Positions 40,030 to 49,785 of a stretch of 64,000 bases of DNA are shown here, in pieces. Every line of letters starts with the position of its first letter. Position 1 is the stretch's first letter. The position numbers were made by a program, and so were the translations under genes. Source of the DNA: Nocardioidaceae bacterium (GTDB lineage: Bacteria; Actinomycetota; Actinomycetes; Propionibacteriales; Nocardioidaceae); assembly GCA_029266455.1 (NCBI GenBank), contig JAQSWV010000008.1:16929-80928 (forward strand). Reading direction: 5' to 3'. The notes under the pieces were generated by a model, which worked only from the letters and a program-made list of their open reading frames with translations, did no database searches and had not been told where the DNA came from.

Positions 40030-41627
40030 GTGACCCGGTTGGTGGTGAGCTCCTCCTCGAGTGCGGACCGCACCGTGTCGGCACGCAGTCGTGGCATCGT
40101 TCTCGCGTCCATGACCGTGGCCAATGCCATGGTGCTGGTGGACCAGACTGCTGTGCCGCTCGCCCTGCCCAGCATCATGGGCGAGTTCGGGATCGACTCG
40201 CAGCTGGCGCAGTGGGTGCTGAGCGCGAGCCTGCTGCCCCTGGCCGGGCTGCTCGTGCTGGGCGGCAGGGTCGGGGACCTGCTCGGTCGCCGACGCGTGT
40301 TCGTCTGGGAGCGGTCGTGTTCGCCGGCGCGTCGGCGCTCGCCGGGTTGTCCCCACCATCGAGATGCTGCTGGCGTTCCGTGTCCTGCAGGGTGCGGCGG
40401 GGGCGCTCATGCTGCCGACGACGATCGCCATCGTCACCGCCTCCTACTCCACCACGGACCGCGGACGCGCTCTGGGTCTGATGGGACGCGGCGCCGCCGT
40501 GGCGGGTGCGTTCGGCCGCGTCCTCGGCGGGGGCCTGACGTCGGTGTTCGGCTGGCGGTCGGTGCTGCTGGTCAACGTGCCGCTGGCTCTCATAGCCGTC
40601 GCCGTGGCTCGTCGCGCCATCCCGAAGGACCCGCCACGGCGCGACCAGTCCTCCGTCGACGTGCCTGGGGCGACGCTGCTGTGCCTGGCGCTGGTGGGTC
40701 TGATCGTCGGCCTCGCCCAGTCGCAGGACTGGGGCTGGACATCACCCGGCGTCCTCGTCTCGCTGACGGCGAGCGCTGTGGCGGCGGCAGCGTTCGTCGT
40801 CGTCGAGCGCCGGACGGCCGACCCGCTCATGGAGTTCGCCCTTCTGCGGCGTCACCGCAACTACCTGGCGGCCACGATCAGCCAGGCCCTCGGGGGCATG
40901 GCCGAGATGGGACTCGGCCTCATCCTCCCGCTGGTGCTCATCCTGAACCTCGGTACGGATCCCGGCCTTGCCGGACTGGCGCTGATTCCCACGACCCTGC
41001 CCATGATCGTCGTGGCACCGCTGGCCGGCCGATGGTACGACTCCGTCGGTGGCCGGATGCGCTCGTCGTCGGGTTCCTCATGCTGGCCTCGCCGGAGTCG
41101 CCCTGGCTGCAGGCACGACATTGTCGGCGACCACCTACTGGAGCCTGCTGCCCGGGCTGCTGGTGTTCGGTACGGGGCTGGCCGTCGTCCTGACCGTCAA
41201 CGATCCGGTGTCCTTGGACATGGTGCCCGTGCAGCATCACGGTCAGGCCTCCGGCGTGTCGGCCACGGCCGAACAGTTCGGCGGCGCGCTCGGCATCGCG
41301 ATCTTCTACCTCGTCTTCCATGCGACGTACGTGGACCGGTTCGTGTCCAACGTCTCCAAGAGCTCTCTGGCCGACCTCAGCGACGCGCAGGTGGAGCGCT
41401 TCAGGCGAGACATCCAGGACGCGGAGCAGACCGGCCTCCACCCTGACACCTTCGACCCTGCTCTGAACGCCTACCTGGATGCCGCGCGGGACGGCTCGTA
41501 CTTCGGCTACACGGTCGTCTTCACCCTGCTGAGCGGGCTCGCGATCGCGGCCGTGATCGTGATGGCGAGGCTCGTTCGCCGGCCGGAGCCGGCGCCCGGC
41601 GGCGACGACGCCACCGGGTCTCCATGA
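40030..41627 (+). pseudogene. MFS drug-exporter gene (EmrB/QacA type) with four frameshifts
   Basis: Conserved MFS sequence runs through three frames: DQTAVPLALPSIMGEF and GGRVGDLLGRRRVFV first, LGAVVFAGASALAGLSP next, then MLLAFRVLQGAAGALMLP to LAGRWYDSVGG, a short DALVVGFLMLAS piece, and finally the C-terminal half from GVALAAGTTLSATTYWSLLP to the end at 41627. Shifts fall near 40310, 40349, 41058 and 41090. Each is repaired by restoring one base in a short G or C run. As written no full-length 14-segment exporter can be made. Either the gene is recently dead or the assembly has base-call errors here. Confidence 0.85.
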
Positions 41628-41721
41628 CGTGTCTCGACAAGGGGCGTTGCGCGGCGTACAACCGGGGCCCCGACCCCGGCCACGACGAGGACGTCCGCGG
41701 CGCGGATCGAAAGGACGACGG

Positions 41722-42810
41722 ATGCCCATGCACGGGAAGCGCGACGACACGGTGGTGCACGAGAGGGAGCCGTTCAACGCCGAGCCGTCCCCGGCTGCCT
41801 TGGACGGTCAGCGGGTCACTCCCACCGACAGCTTCTTCAGTCGCAATCATGGCCCGATCCCGGAGATCGATCCGCGGAGCTGGCACCTGCGGGTGGACGG
41901 GGCCGTGGACCGGACTCTCGAGCTGTCCCTGGACGAGCTGCGGAGGAGCTTCGCTGCACGGAACGAGACCGTCACCCTCCAGTGTGCGGGCAACCGCCGC
42001 GACGGGCTGATCCAGGTCCGGGACATCCCGGCCGAGCACCCGTGGGGCCGTTGTGCCATCGGCACCGCGCGCTGGACCGGTGTCCTCTTGGCCGACGTGC
42101 TGGACGCAGCCGGTGTGCAGCCCGAGGCTCGCCACATCGCCTTCGCCGCTCCGGACGTGTCACAGATCGCTCATCCGCCGCAGCCGTACGGAGGCTCCGT
42201 ACCGGTCTCCAAGGCGACCGCCGGTGAGGTCCTCCTCGCCTGGGAGATGAATGAGGAGCCCCTCTCCCCGGTTCACGGAGCACCACTTCGCGCCGTCGTC
42301 CCCGGCTACATCGGCGCGCGCAGCGTCAAGTGGCTGGAACGTGTCACCGCCCAGCGAGAACCGAGCGCCAACTACTTCCAGGCCGTCGCCTACCACCTGC
42401 TGCCCGCGACGGTCGAGCCGAGCCAGACCGGCGCTCCGGAGGGTATTCCGCTCGGTCCCGTCAGCCTCAGCTGCGAGATCCTGCGCCCCGGGGACGGAGA
42501 GGTTGTCCGGGCGGGACGGACCGCGGTGAGCGGCTACGCGCATGTCGGTGCCGACCGGACCGTGGCACGCGTCGACGTCTCGGCCGACTCCGGTCGGACA
42601 TGGCACCAGGCCGATCTCAGCGAACAGCACCACCCCTGGACCTGGCGGCTCTGGCAGGCCACGGTCGTCGTCGCACCCGGACCGCTGCACATCGTCGCCC
42701 GAGCATGGGACGACACCGGTTCCACGCAGCCCGAGTCGACTGAGCAGATCTGGAACCCCAAGGGCTACATGAACAACTCATGGGCGCGGGTCCGCCTGTC
42801 CGTCACCTAG
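41722..42810 (+). CDS. Sulfite oxidase-family molybdopterin-dependent oxidoreductase
   Basis: This 362-residue protein has the Oxidored_molyb domain with the molybdenum-ligating Cys in TVTLQCAGNRRDG, WTGVLLADVLDAAGV, and the dimerisation (Mo-co_dimer) domain at the C-terminus (RTWHQADL, WTWRLWQA, GYMNNSWARVRL). It lacks a heme domain and a signal peptide, so it is a cytoplasmic relative of sulfite oxidase or YedY-type reductases. The ATG at 41722 has AAGGA 8 nt upstream. It follows the damaged MFS gene by 94 bp. Confidence 0.92.
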   Translation: MPMHGKRDDTVVHEREPFNAEPSPAALDGQRVTPTDSFFSRNHGPIPEIDPRSWHLRVDGAVDRTLELSLDELRRSFAARNETVTLQCAGNRRDGLIQVRDIPAEHPWGRCAIGTARWTGVLLADVLDAAGVQPEARHIAFAAPDVSQIAHPPQPYGGSVPVSKATAGEVLLAWEMNEEPLSPVHGAPLRAVVPGYIGARSVKWLERVTAQREPSANYFQAVAYHLLPATVEPSQTGAPEGIPLGPVSLSCEILRPGDGEVVRAGRTAVSGYAHVGADRTVARVDVSADSGRTWHQADLSEQHHPWTWRLWQATVVVAPGPLHIVARAWDDTGSTQPESTEQIWNPKGYMNNSWARVRLSVT

Positions 42811-42888
42811 TGGCTCCGCGCGACCAGCGCAGCGCTCGTCGGGATGCAGCGGTGAGGTGCCGCGAAGCGCCCACCGGTCTTGTGCGCG

Positions 42889-43293
42889 ATGCTGGCGTTC
42901 GTGACGGAGCGCAACGTCCTCGGAGGCGACCTGCAGGCGTGTGGCACCGATCCCGTGACCGGCTTCTTCCGCGACGGCTGCTGCAGCACGGGACCGGAGG
43001 ATCTCGGGAGCCACACCATCTGCGCCGTCGTGACGGCCGAGTTCCTCGCCCACCAGCGCAGCATCGGCAACGACCTCTCGACACCGATGCCGCAGTACCG
43101 CTTTCCCGGGCTCGTGCCCGGCGACCGCTGGTGCGTCACCGCAGCGAACTGGGCGCGGGCCCATCACGACGGCGTGGCTGCTCCAGTGGTGCTGGCCTCC
43201 ACCAACGAGGCGGTGCTCCAGATCGTCCCGCTAGAGGTGCTGAGACCGCATTCCATCGACGTCCCCGGTGACCCCGGCTCACTCGAGGGTTAG
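42889..43293 (+). CDS. DUF2237 family protein
   Basis: The 134-residue product is a clear DUF2237 member: NVLGGDLQACGTDPVTGFFRDG, CCSTGPEDLGSHTICAVVTAEFL, GNDLSTPMPQYRFPGLVPGDRWC, and a C-terminal VPLEVLRPH. The conserved Cys, Asp and His suggest a metal or redox site, but no function has been assigned to the family. It converges with the frameshifted dehydrogenase gene. Confidence 0.9.
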   Translation: MLAFVTERNVLGGDLQACGTDPVTGFFRDGCCSTGPEDLGSHTICAVVTAEFLAHQRSIGNDLSTPMPQYRFPGLVPGDRWCVTAANWARAHHDGVAAPVVLASTNEAVLQIVPLEVLRPHSIDVPGDPGSLEG

Positions 43294-43335
43294 ACGGTGG
43301 TGCGGCAGACAGCTGCCCGCTGGCGGAGCGCAAGC

Positions 43336-44393
43336 CTAGTGGCCAGCCGGATGAACGATCAGCCGACCGCGGACGCCGCCAGCCTCCATCCGCTCGTGGG
43401 CGGCAGCCGTCTGCGCCAGAGGGAGCCGATCGGCGATCCGCGCCGTCAGTGTTCCGCTGCTGAGCATCAGATTGATCAGCTCCGCAGCGGCAGCAAGGTC
43501 GCTGACGGTGGCCCTGCTGATGACGAACCCGATCACACTGACGTCGCGCGTGTAGAGCCTCGACATCGGCACATCCACCCGCGCGAACGGAGCGGCCGTC
43601 GTCAGGATGCGGCCACCCACGGCGACGATCTCGGACGCGACCTCGAGCGGCAGATGCCCCCCGCAGTCCCACACGACCGCCACGCCGTCGGGGGCGTGCT
43701 CGATCACCCGCTCGACCAGTCCGTCCTCGGCGTGGTCGACCGTGACGTCCGCACCGTCCTGTCGGCACCTTTCGTGCTCAGCCGGGTTGGCGGCAGCGAT
43801 GACACGGGCGCCGGCCTGCGCCGCCATCCGGACCGCCGCGGTCTCGACGTTGCCGCCGGCGCCGCCGACGTACACGACTGGCCGGCACGCAGCCCGGCAT
43901 GGACGAACCACCCGAGGAACGCTGTCGCGGCCGGGTGCACGACGGCCACTGCCGTGTCGGGGTCGACGGTGTGAGGAAGTCGGTAGACCCGGTCGGACGG
44001 TGCGACGACAAGTCGGGCGAACGACCCCTGCCGACCCGCATGGCCGAGGCTGTTGCACCACACGCGGTCACCGGGCGCGCACGACGTCGTCCCCGCGCCC
44101 GTCTTCACCACAGTGCCGACCAGGTCCCGCCCGACGATGAAGGGGAGCGGCACGGCAGTTCGGAAACGACCGGATCGCACCAGGATGTCGACGGGGTTGA
44201 CGACCAGCGACTGCACGTCGATCAGGACATCGGTAGGGCCGCAGGGAGGAACGGGGAGGGAGCCCACCCGGATCGAGCTCGCCGGTCCCACAGCCTCGAT
44301 GAAGGCAGCGGTCGTTGTCGTGTCACCCGATCGCCCCGGTGTCAACGCCCGCCCCTGCCCGCCACCGGAGCATTCAACCAGGATGGACGTCAT
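43336..44393 (-). pseudogene. Zinc-type alcohol dehydrogenase/quinone reductase gene with a frameshift
   Basis: The first frame gives the GroES-like half (FIEAVGPASSIRVGSLPVPP, FIVGRDLVGTVVKTG, GDRVWCNSLGHAGRQGS, TAFLGWFVHAGLRAGQS), and the second frame the Rossmann half (VVYVGGAGGNVETAAVRMA through GVRGRLIVHPAGH). The break is near 43883, at a lost G in what should be TCGGTG. If restored the protein would be about 350 residues. It lies 3 kb from the frameshifted MFS gene and shares the same error type. The 5' end (ATG 44393) is uncertain. Confidence 0.82.
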
Positions 44394-44724
44394 CGCGGCG
44401 CAGGGTCTGGCCGGCGTGGACACCGTGGGCAGCTCGATGGGGACCCGCACCGTGCTCGAGCTCGCTCGTCGCGGCGTCGGCGGCGACGCTGTCGCACTGG
44501 ATCCGGGTGGGGTCTGGAGGTCCGGCGGGCGGCGTTTCTCAGCACCTCGCAGTCCGGTTCATGACCCACGTGTCACGAAGGGGCGTACCGTCCTGGCCTG
44601 TGGTCGTCGCCAGCACCGCTTGCCGGTGCCGGGTGCCGGTGCCGACGGCGGGTTGCTGCCGGACATGCGGTGGCGGGTCCATAGGGTGTCCGTACCGCGT
44701 GCGACGCGGGTGGAGGCGGGCACT

Positions 44725-45666
44725 GTGTCGTTGATCCGGACCGACGGTCTGACCAAGCGCTTCGGTTCGGTGACCGCCGTGACCGACCTGACGGTCGACG
44801 TGTCGACTGGGGTCACCGGCCTGGTGGGTGCCAACGGCGCCGGCAAGTCCACGCTGCTCAAGATCCTTCTCGGGCTCCTGCCGGCCACCGCGGGCAGTGC
44901 GAGCGTTCTGGGCCTCGACGTGGCAACCGACGGCCCGTCCATCCGAGAACGCGTCGGCTACATGCCCGAGCACGACTGCCTCCCGCCGGACGTCTCGGCC
45001 ACCGAGTTCGTGGTGCACATGGCCCGGATGTCCGGACTGCCGACCACGTCGGCACGTGAGCGAGCCGCCGACATCCTCCGCCACGTCGGCCTGTACGAGG
45101 AGCGGTACCGGCCGATGGGCGGCTACTCCACGGGCATGCGACAACGGGTCAAGCTCGCCCAGGCGCTGGTTCACGACCCCAGCCTCGTACTGCTCGATGA
45201 GCCCACCAACGGCCTGGACCCCGCCGGTCGCGACGACATGCTGGGGCTGATCCGGCGCATCGGCAGCGAGTTCGGAATCTCGGTGATCGTCACCTCCCAC
45301 CTGCTGGGCGAGCTCGAGCGCGTCTCCGACGGCATCGTCGTGATCGACGGAGGCCAGCTGCTGCGGCACTCCACCACCGCATCGGTCACTGCCGAGACCG
45401 CACTGGTCAGCGTCGAGGTCGACGACAACCAGGCCGGTCTCCACGCCCGGCTCACCGCGGCGGGAATCGCGGTACGCAGCGACGGGAGGCTGCTGTACGT
45501 CGACGTCCGCGACACCACCGTCTACGACACGGTGCGCGACGCCGTCGCCGAGCTCGGCCTCGGGCTCGTGCGGATCGAGCGCCAGCGGCACCGGATGACC
45601 GAGATCTTCACGGCGAGCCCGGACAGCTCCCGGAGTCCGAGCGGCCACGGAGATGCCCATGTCTGA
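44725..45666 (+). CDS. ABC transporter ATPase (ABC-2 exporter type)
   Basis: This 313-residue ATPase has Walker A GANGAGKST, signature YSTGMRQRVKLAQAL, Walker B LVLLDEPTNGLDP and switch His VTSHLLGE, followed by a regulatory C-terminal domain of the BcrA/DrrA type. The GTG at 44725 has GGAGG 8 nt upstream. It is the first gene of a four-gene operon and overlaps the permease gene by 14 bp. The duplicated ATPase-permease pairs point to one exporter with two unequal halves, perhaps for peptides, lipids or drugs. Confidence 0.94.
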   Translation: MSLIRTDGLTKRFGSVTAVTDLTVDVSTGVTGLVGANGAGKSTLLKILLGLLPATAGSASVLGLDVATDGPSIRERVGYMPEHDCLPPDVSATEFVVHMARMSGLPTTSARERAADILRHVGLYEERYRPMGGYSTGMRQRVKLAQALVHDPSLVLLDEPTNGLDPAGRDDMLGLIRRIGSEFGISVIVTSHLLGELERVSDGIVVIDGGQLLRHSTTASVTAETALVSVEVDDNQAGLHARLTAAGIAVRSDGRLLYVDVRDTTVYDTVRDAVAELGLGLVRIERQRHRMTEIFTASPDSSRSPSGHGDAHV

Positions 45667-46555
45667 GCCCAGCACGCCGAGGGCGCCGACAGGCGCCATC
45701 CATGACATCGGCTACCGGCACTACGACGGGGCCCGGCTGGGCGCGTCTTACATCCGTCGCTCCCTGTTCGTCGACACGCTGCGCGGCGCGTACGGCCTCG
45801 GCCGCTCGGCGCGGTCGAAGATCATGCCGTTCCTGCTTCTCGGGGTGATGGTGATACCGGCCGTGGTCGTCGGCATCGTCACCAGCTACATCCAGTTGTC
45901 GTCGCTGCCGATCGGCTACACCGTGTACGTCGTCACCTTCCAGGTCGCGGTGACGGTCTTCCTGGGCTCGCAGTCGCCGGCCGTGACGTCGCGCGACCTT
46001 CGCTTCCGGGTGACGGCCTTGTACTTCTCCCGACCCTTGAGCCGCCAGCAGTACGTGCAGGCGAAGTACGCCGGAATGACGGCCGCGCTCTTCCTGCTGA
46101 TGGGGGTACCGCTCACCCTGTTGCTGGCGGGCGCGCTCCTCGCGGAGCTGCCGCTCGGCGAGCAGCTGCCTGACTACCTGCGCGCCATGGCCGGCGCCGC
46201 CATCTACGCACTCGTCCTCGCCGGCATCAGTCTTGTCGTCGCGGCGATGACCCCTCGTCGTGGTGTGGGAGTGGCCGCCGTGGTCGGGGTGTTCCTGGTC
46301 CTGTCCGGGCTGCAGGCCACCGTACGGGCAATGGCGGACGAGTTCGGCAACGACGTGTTCAGCGGCTATACCGGCCTCATCTCGCCGTACACCCTGGTCG
46401 ACGGTGTGGTCGCCGGCCTGTTCGGCGCCGACTCCTCGGTCGGCCAGGGGCCACCAGGCGCCGTGGGGACCGCCGTGTTCTCCGCCGTGGTCGTGCTGGT
46501 GGTCGTGGGCTGTTACGCCGCCCTGGTCGCCCGCTACCGGAAGGCGCTGTCGTGA
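45653..46555 (+). CDS. ABC-2-type permease
   Basis: The 300-residue membrane protein has about six hydrophobic segments. It begins with a cytoplasmic IHDIGYRHYDGARLGASYIRRSLF region and continues SKIMPFLLLGVMVIPAVVVGIV. FRVTALYFSRPLSRQQYVQAKYAGM is the amphipathic coupling region typical of ABC-2 permeases. Its stop overlaps the second ATPase start (GTGA). Confidence 0.88.
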   Translation: MPMSEPSTPRAPTGAIHDIGYRHYDGARLGASYIRRSLFVDTLRGAYGLGRSARSKIMPFLLLGVMVIPAVVVGIVTSYIQLSSLPIGYTVYVVTFQVAVTVFLGSQSPAVTSRDLRFRVTALYFSRPLSRQQYVQAKYAGMTAALFLLMGVPLTLLLAGALLAELPLGEQLPDYLRAMAGAAIYALVLAGISLVVAAMTPRRGVGVAAVVGVFLVLSGLQATVRAMADEFGNDVFSGYTGLISPYTLVDGVVAGLFGADSSVGQGPPGAVGTAVFSAVVVLVVVGCYAALVARYRKALS

Positions 46556-47478
46556 GCACCCTCGAGCTGGCACAGGTCTCCCGGTGGTTCGGCAACGTGG
46601 TGGCGGTCAACGACGTCACCATGCACCTCGGTCCGGGTGTCACCGGTCTGCTGGGGCCCAACGGCGCCGGCAAGTCCACGCTGATCCACATGATGGCCGG
46701 GTTCCTGTCGCCGTCAGCGGGGAGCGTGACACTCGACGGGCGACCGCTCTACCGGGACCCGGAGATCTACCGTGACGTCGGGTTGGTGCCCGAGCGTGAG
46801 GAGATGTACGACGCGCTCACCGGCTGGAGGTTCGTCCTCGCGAACGCCCGGCTGCACGATCTCCCCGACCCCGAGGCCGCCGCACGGCGGGCGATCGCCA
46901 CCGTCGACATGACGGAGGCGGAGGAGCGTGACATCCGCACCTACTCGAAAGGGATGAAGCAGCGGATCAAGATGGCGACCGCGATCGTGCACGACCCCGC
47001 GGTGCTGCTGCTCGACGAACCTTTCAACGGGATGGACCCACGGCAGCGCCTGCACCTGATGGAGCTGCTCCACCGGCTGGGTGACCAGGGACGGACGATC
47101 CTGTTCAGCTCGCACATCCTCGAGGAGGTCGAGCAGATCGCCCAGAGGATCGAGGTCATGGTCGCCGGTCGGCATGCCGCGTCCGGCGACTTCCGGCAGA
47201 TCCGCCTGCTCATGACCCAACGGCCGCACCAGTACACGATCCGCTCGAGCGACGACCGCGCGCTCGCGTCGGCGGTGATGGCCGAACCGAGCACCTCCGG
47301 TGTCGAGCTGGTGACCGACTCCGCGGGAGGAAGCGTCGTGCAGGTGCAGGCCACCGACTTCTCGTCGTTCGTCCACGCCCTTCCCCGGGTGGCATCCCGG
47401 CACGGGATCAGGTTGCTGGAGGTACGTCCGGCGGACGAGTCACTGGAGAGTGTCTTCACCTATCTGGTGACTCGATGA
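46552..47478 (+). CDS. ABC transporter ATPase, second copy in the operon
   Basis: This 308-residue ATPase has Walker A GPNGAGKST, signature YSKGMKQRIKMATAI, Walker B VLLLDEPFNGMDP and switch His FSSHILEE. The C-terminal domain differs from that of the first ATPase, consistent with a different permease partner. The GTG overlaps the previous stop and the stop overlaps the next ATG (ATGA). Confidence 0.93.
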   Translation: MSTLELAQVSRWFGNVVAVNDVTMHLGPGVTGLLGPNGAGKSTLIHMMAGFLSPSAGSVTLDGRPLYRDPEIYRDVGLVPEREEMYDALTGWRFVLANARLHDLPDPEAAARRAIATVDMTEAEERDIRTYSKGMKQRIKMATAIVHDPAVLLLDEPFNGMDPRQRLHLMELLHRLGDQGRTILFSSHILEEVEQIAQRIEVMVAGRHAASGDFRQIRLLMTQRPHQYTIRSSDDRALASAVMAEPSTSGVELVTDSAGGSVVQVQATDFSSFVHALPRVASRHGIRLLEVRPADESLESVFTYLVTR

Positions 47479-48227
47479 ACCCGGTCGTCGCGTCCCTGAC
47501 CAGCCGCAGCCTGCTGGGCCGCAAGCGCACCCTGGTGCTGCTGCTCCTTCCGCTTGCCTTGTTGGCACTGTGCGCGCTCGCGCGCGTCCTCGCCGGTCTC
47601 GATGCCGGCATCGAGCGTGACCTCGGAGGCAGGCTGGGGCCCGACCTGCTGGCCGCCTTCGGGATCGCCGTCCTCATGCCGCTGCTGAGTCTCATCGCCG
47701 GCACCGGGTCGATCGGCCCGGAGATCGACGAGGGGTCCATCGTCTACCTCTTGGCCAAGCCGCTGAACCGGTACTCGATCGTCGTCACCAAGCTTGCTGT
47801 GGCCATCGCCGTGGTCATCGCGTTCGGCGTGGTGCCGATAGCCATCGCCGGTGTCGTGCTCGTCGGGGAGGTCGGCGCAGTGGCCATCGGCTTCGCCGCC
47901 GGCGCCCTGGCAGCCGGTGTCGCATACTCCGCCGTGTTCCTGCTCCTCGCCGTGGTGACCAGGAACGCCGTCGTCATCGGCTTGATCTACGCCCTGATCT
48001 GGGAGTCGTTGGTCGGCGGTCTGGTTCCTGGCGCGCAGACGCTGAGCATCCAGCAGTGGTCACTGGCGGTGGTGCAGCGGGTGCTCGGTGACTCCGCCGG
48101 ACGGCTGGGCGTCGATGCAGCCGTCGGCTTCGGCACCGGCCTCGTCCTGCTCACGGTCGTCACCGTGGGCGCCACTGTCTACGCGGGCCGAAGGCTGCAG
48201 ACATTGCGCCTCAACGACGACTCCTGA
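47475..48227 (+). CDS. ABC-2-type permease, second copy in the operon
   Basis: The 250-residue protein has six predicted membrane segments. It starts NPVVASLTSRSLLGRKRTLVLLLLP and has the coupling segment EIDEGSIVYLLAKPLNRYSIVVTKL, which resembles NosY-like ABC-2 permeases. It is the last gene of the exporter operon. The final 49 bp overlap, on the opposite strand, the end of the small metallothionein-like frame. Confidence 0.87.
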   Translation: MNPVVASLTSRSLLGRKRTLVLLLLPLALLALCALARVLAGLDAGIERDLGGRLGPDLLAAFGIAVLMPLLSLIAGTGSIGPEIDEGSIVYLLAKPLNRYSIVVTKLAVAIAVVIAFGVVPIAIAGVVLVGEVGAVAIGFAAGALAAGVAYSAVFLLLAVVTRNAVVIGLIYALIWESLVGGLVPGAQTLSIQQWSLAVVQRVLGDSAGRLGVDAAVGFGTGLVLLTVVTVGATVYAGRRLQTLRLNDDS

Positions 48228-48457
48228 CCCGCCGCGGCTCCGCCGGTCAGAGGGGGAACCTTGTCCTGGGTCAGCCCGGATCGTGTGCCTGCGAGCCTGA
48301 CCCCCGCACGCGCACAGTGCGCACAGCAGTAGAAGCGGCCTTCGGCCTCGCGCCCATGGCCGAGCACCTTGCATCCGCAGTGCTCACACACCGGCGCCAG
48401 CTTGTGAACAGCGCATCCGAATCTGTCCAATGTGTGGCTCACGCCAGCGGCGACCAA
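48179..48457 (-). CDS. Small Cys-rich metal-binding protein, metallothionein-like
   Basis: The frame (up to 92 residues, TTG start; a GTG at 48442 is an alternative) encodes PVCEHCGCKVLGHG and RFYCCAHCARAG. The CxxCxC...YCCxxCA pattern resembles the zinc-finger half of bacterial SmtA-type metallothioneins. The C-terminal tail is unconserved and overlaps the permease gene end. It lacks a clear ribosome site. The Cys spacing is the only evidence, so function in metal storage or sensing is tentative. Confidence 0.5.
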   Translation of the reverse strand: MVAAGVSHTLDRFGCAVHKLAPVCEHCGCKVLGHGREAEGRFYCCAHCARAGVRLAGTRSGLTQDKVPPLTGGAAAGQESSLRRNVCSLRPA

Positions 48458-48489
48458 GACGCTGAAGCAGGTGTGAGCGAGCCGTGCAC

Positions 48490-49695
48490 TCAGAAGTGCT
48501 TGGTCCGCGCATACAGCTGTCGGCCGGGCGAGGCGCTCACACCGAAGGCCAGGACGCTGGTCGTGATGACGAGTGTCCCGGCCGCAAAGAGGCGAGGATC
48601 ACGTACGCCCTCATCGATGCTGTACGCGAGGTAGAACACGGCGCTGACGCCCATGGGACCGAACCAGCCGGCGAAGACCGCGTCGCGCATGCCCAGTCGC
48701 AGCGGTCGGGCCAGTGCCAGGACCGGGGGCAGACGCCGTACGAGCAGCACGGCCGCCACGAACACCACTGCGGACGGACCGAAGGCGCGCCACTCCGCCC
48801 ACGGCAACACCACCCCCAGGAGCACGAGGAGGGGCAGCACGGCGTACCGGTTCACCGCCTCGTCGATGCCGTCCTGAGCGCCGAGCTCACTGGTGGGGAC
48901 AGCGCGGTTGTACGCGAGCCCGGCCACGAACACGGCCAGCACACCGTCGGTGGCGGCCAGGCGAGCGATGCCCAGCACGCCGACAGCCAGTAGCAGCGTG
49001 AGTACCAGATCCGGCCCCGGGTCGAGGCTGTGACGGCTGCGGGCTGCCTGAGTGGCCGCGCCGACGACGCCGCCGACGAGAAGCCCGATCACCGTGCCGC
49101 CGAGCACCTCCCAGGTCAGGCGCGCCACCGCATCGGCCGCCGTAGTGGCCGGGAGCAGGCTTGCCACCGCGAGACCGACCAGCGGCAGCGCGAGACCGTC
49201 GTTGGCGCCACTCTCGGCAGTCAGCAGCTGGCGGATCCGGGCCGGGAGGTCACGCTCGGCCGGCATTCCGGACACGACCGATGCCGCAAGGACAGGGTCG
49301 GTCGGCGACAAGCAGCACCCGACGAGCAATGCGAGCGCCATGGGGAGACCCAGCAGCAGCGACGCCGCGCCGGTGATGGCTGCAGCCAGGGGCATCACGA
49401 CAACGAGGAGCACAGTCAGTGCCGGTGTCAGGCCCCGTAGGTCGCGCACGGGGAAGCGCAGTGCTGCGGCCATCACCGAGACGGCCAGCAGCAATCGAGA
49501 TCCCTCCAGTAGCAGAGGGTCGCGAAGCGGCGGCCCGATCTCCACCACACCCAGTACCTGCGGGCCCAGCGCGATGCCCAGCACCATGGCAGTCAGCGGT
49601 TCACTGACCGGCCACTGCCGCAGCCTGGTGCTCATCAGCGCCAGGACCACGGAAAGGGTTCCGAAGACTGCGTACGTGATGTAGAGCCGTTCCAC
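48490..49695 (-). CDS. Cation:proton antiporter (CPA1/NhaP type)
   Basis: The 401-residue membrane protein has about 12 segments, with the CPA ion-binding region LSPTDPVLAASVV and AESGANDGLALPLVG (the ND pair) and FGPMGVSAVFYLAY near the end. The GTG at 49695 has AGAAGG upstream. It should exchange Na+ or K+ for protons. A copy of the 31-bp intergenic element lies 58 bp before the start. Confidence 0.92.
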   Translation of the reverse strand: MERLYITYAVFGTLSVVLALMSTRLRQWPVSEPLTAMVLGIALGPQVLGVVEIGPPLRDPLLLEGSRLLLAVSVMAAALRFPVRDLRGLTPALTVLLVVVMPLAAAITGAASLLLGLPMALALLVGCCLSPTDPVLAASVVSGMPAERDLPARIRQLLTAESGANDGLALPLVGLAVASLLPATTAADAVARLTWEVLGGTVIGLLVGGVVGAATQAARSRHSLDPGPDLVLTLLLAVGVLGIARLAATDGVLAVFVAGLAYNRAVPTSELGAQDGIDEAVNRYAVLPLLVLLGVVLPWAEWRAFGPSAVVFVAAVLLVRRLPPVLALARPLRLGMRDAVFAGWFGPMGVSAVFYLAYSIDEGVRDPRLFAAGTLVITTSVLAFGVSASPGRQLYARTKHF

Positions 49696-49737
49696 GGTCA
49701 GCCCTTCTGCGTCGTTCCCAGGCCGCTGGACGGCCTC

Positions 49738-49757
49738 GCCCAGTCGCAGGACTGGGC
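49738..49757 (-). terminator. Hairpin after the DUF421 gene
   Basis: GCCCAGTC and GACTGGGC pair perfectly over 8 bp around a 4-nt loop, about 29 nt past the DUF421 stop. It overlaps the edge of the 31-bp element. A U-run is lacking. Confidence 0.55.
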
Positions 49758-49783
49758 ACCTCTCGACCTCTTGCCTCTGGGCC
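49753..49783. repeat. 31-bp intergenic element, copy B
   Basis: Matches 28137-28167 at 30 of 31 positions, same strand, with GGCACCTCTCGACCTCTTGC followed by CTCTGGGCC. It lies between the DUF421 stop and the antiporter start. Confidence 0.75.
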
Positions 49784-49785
49784 AG

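Noticed and set aside
44053..44724. A long in-frame extension before the first ABC ATPase
   Set aside because: It runs opposite the dehydrogenase pseudogene and has no ATPase features; GGAGG marks the GTG at 44725.
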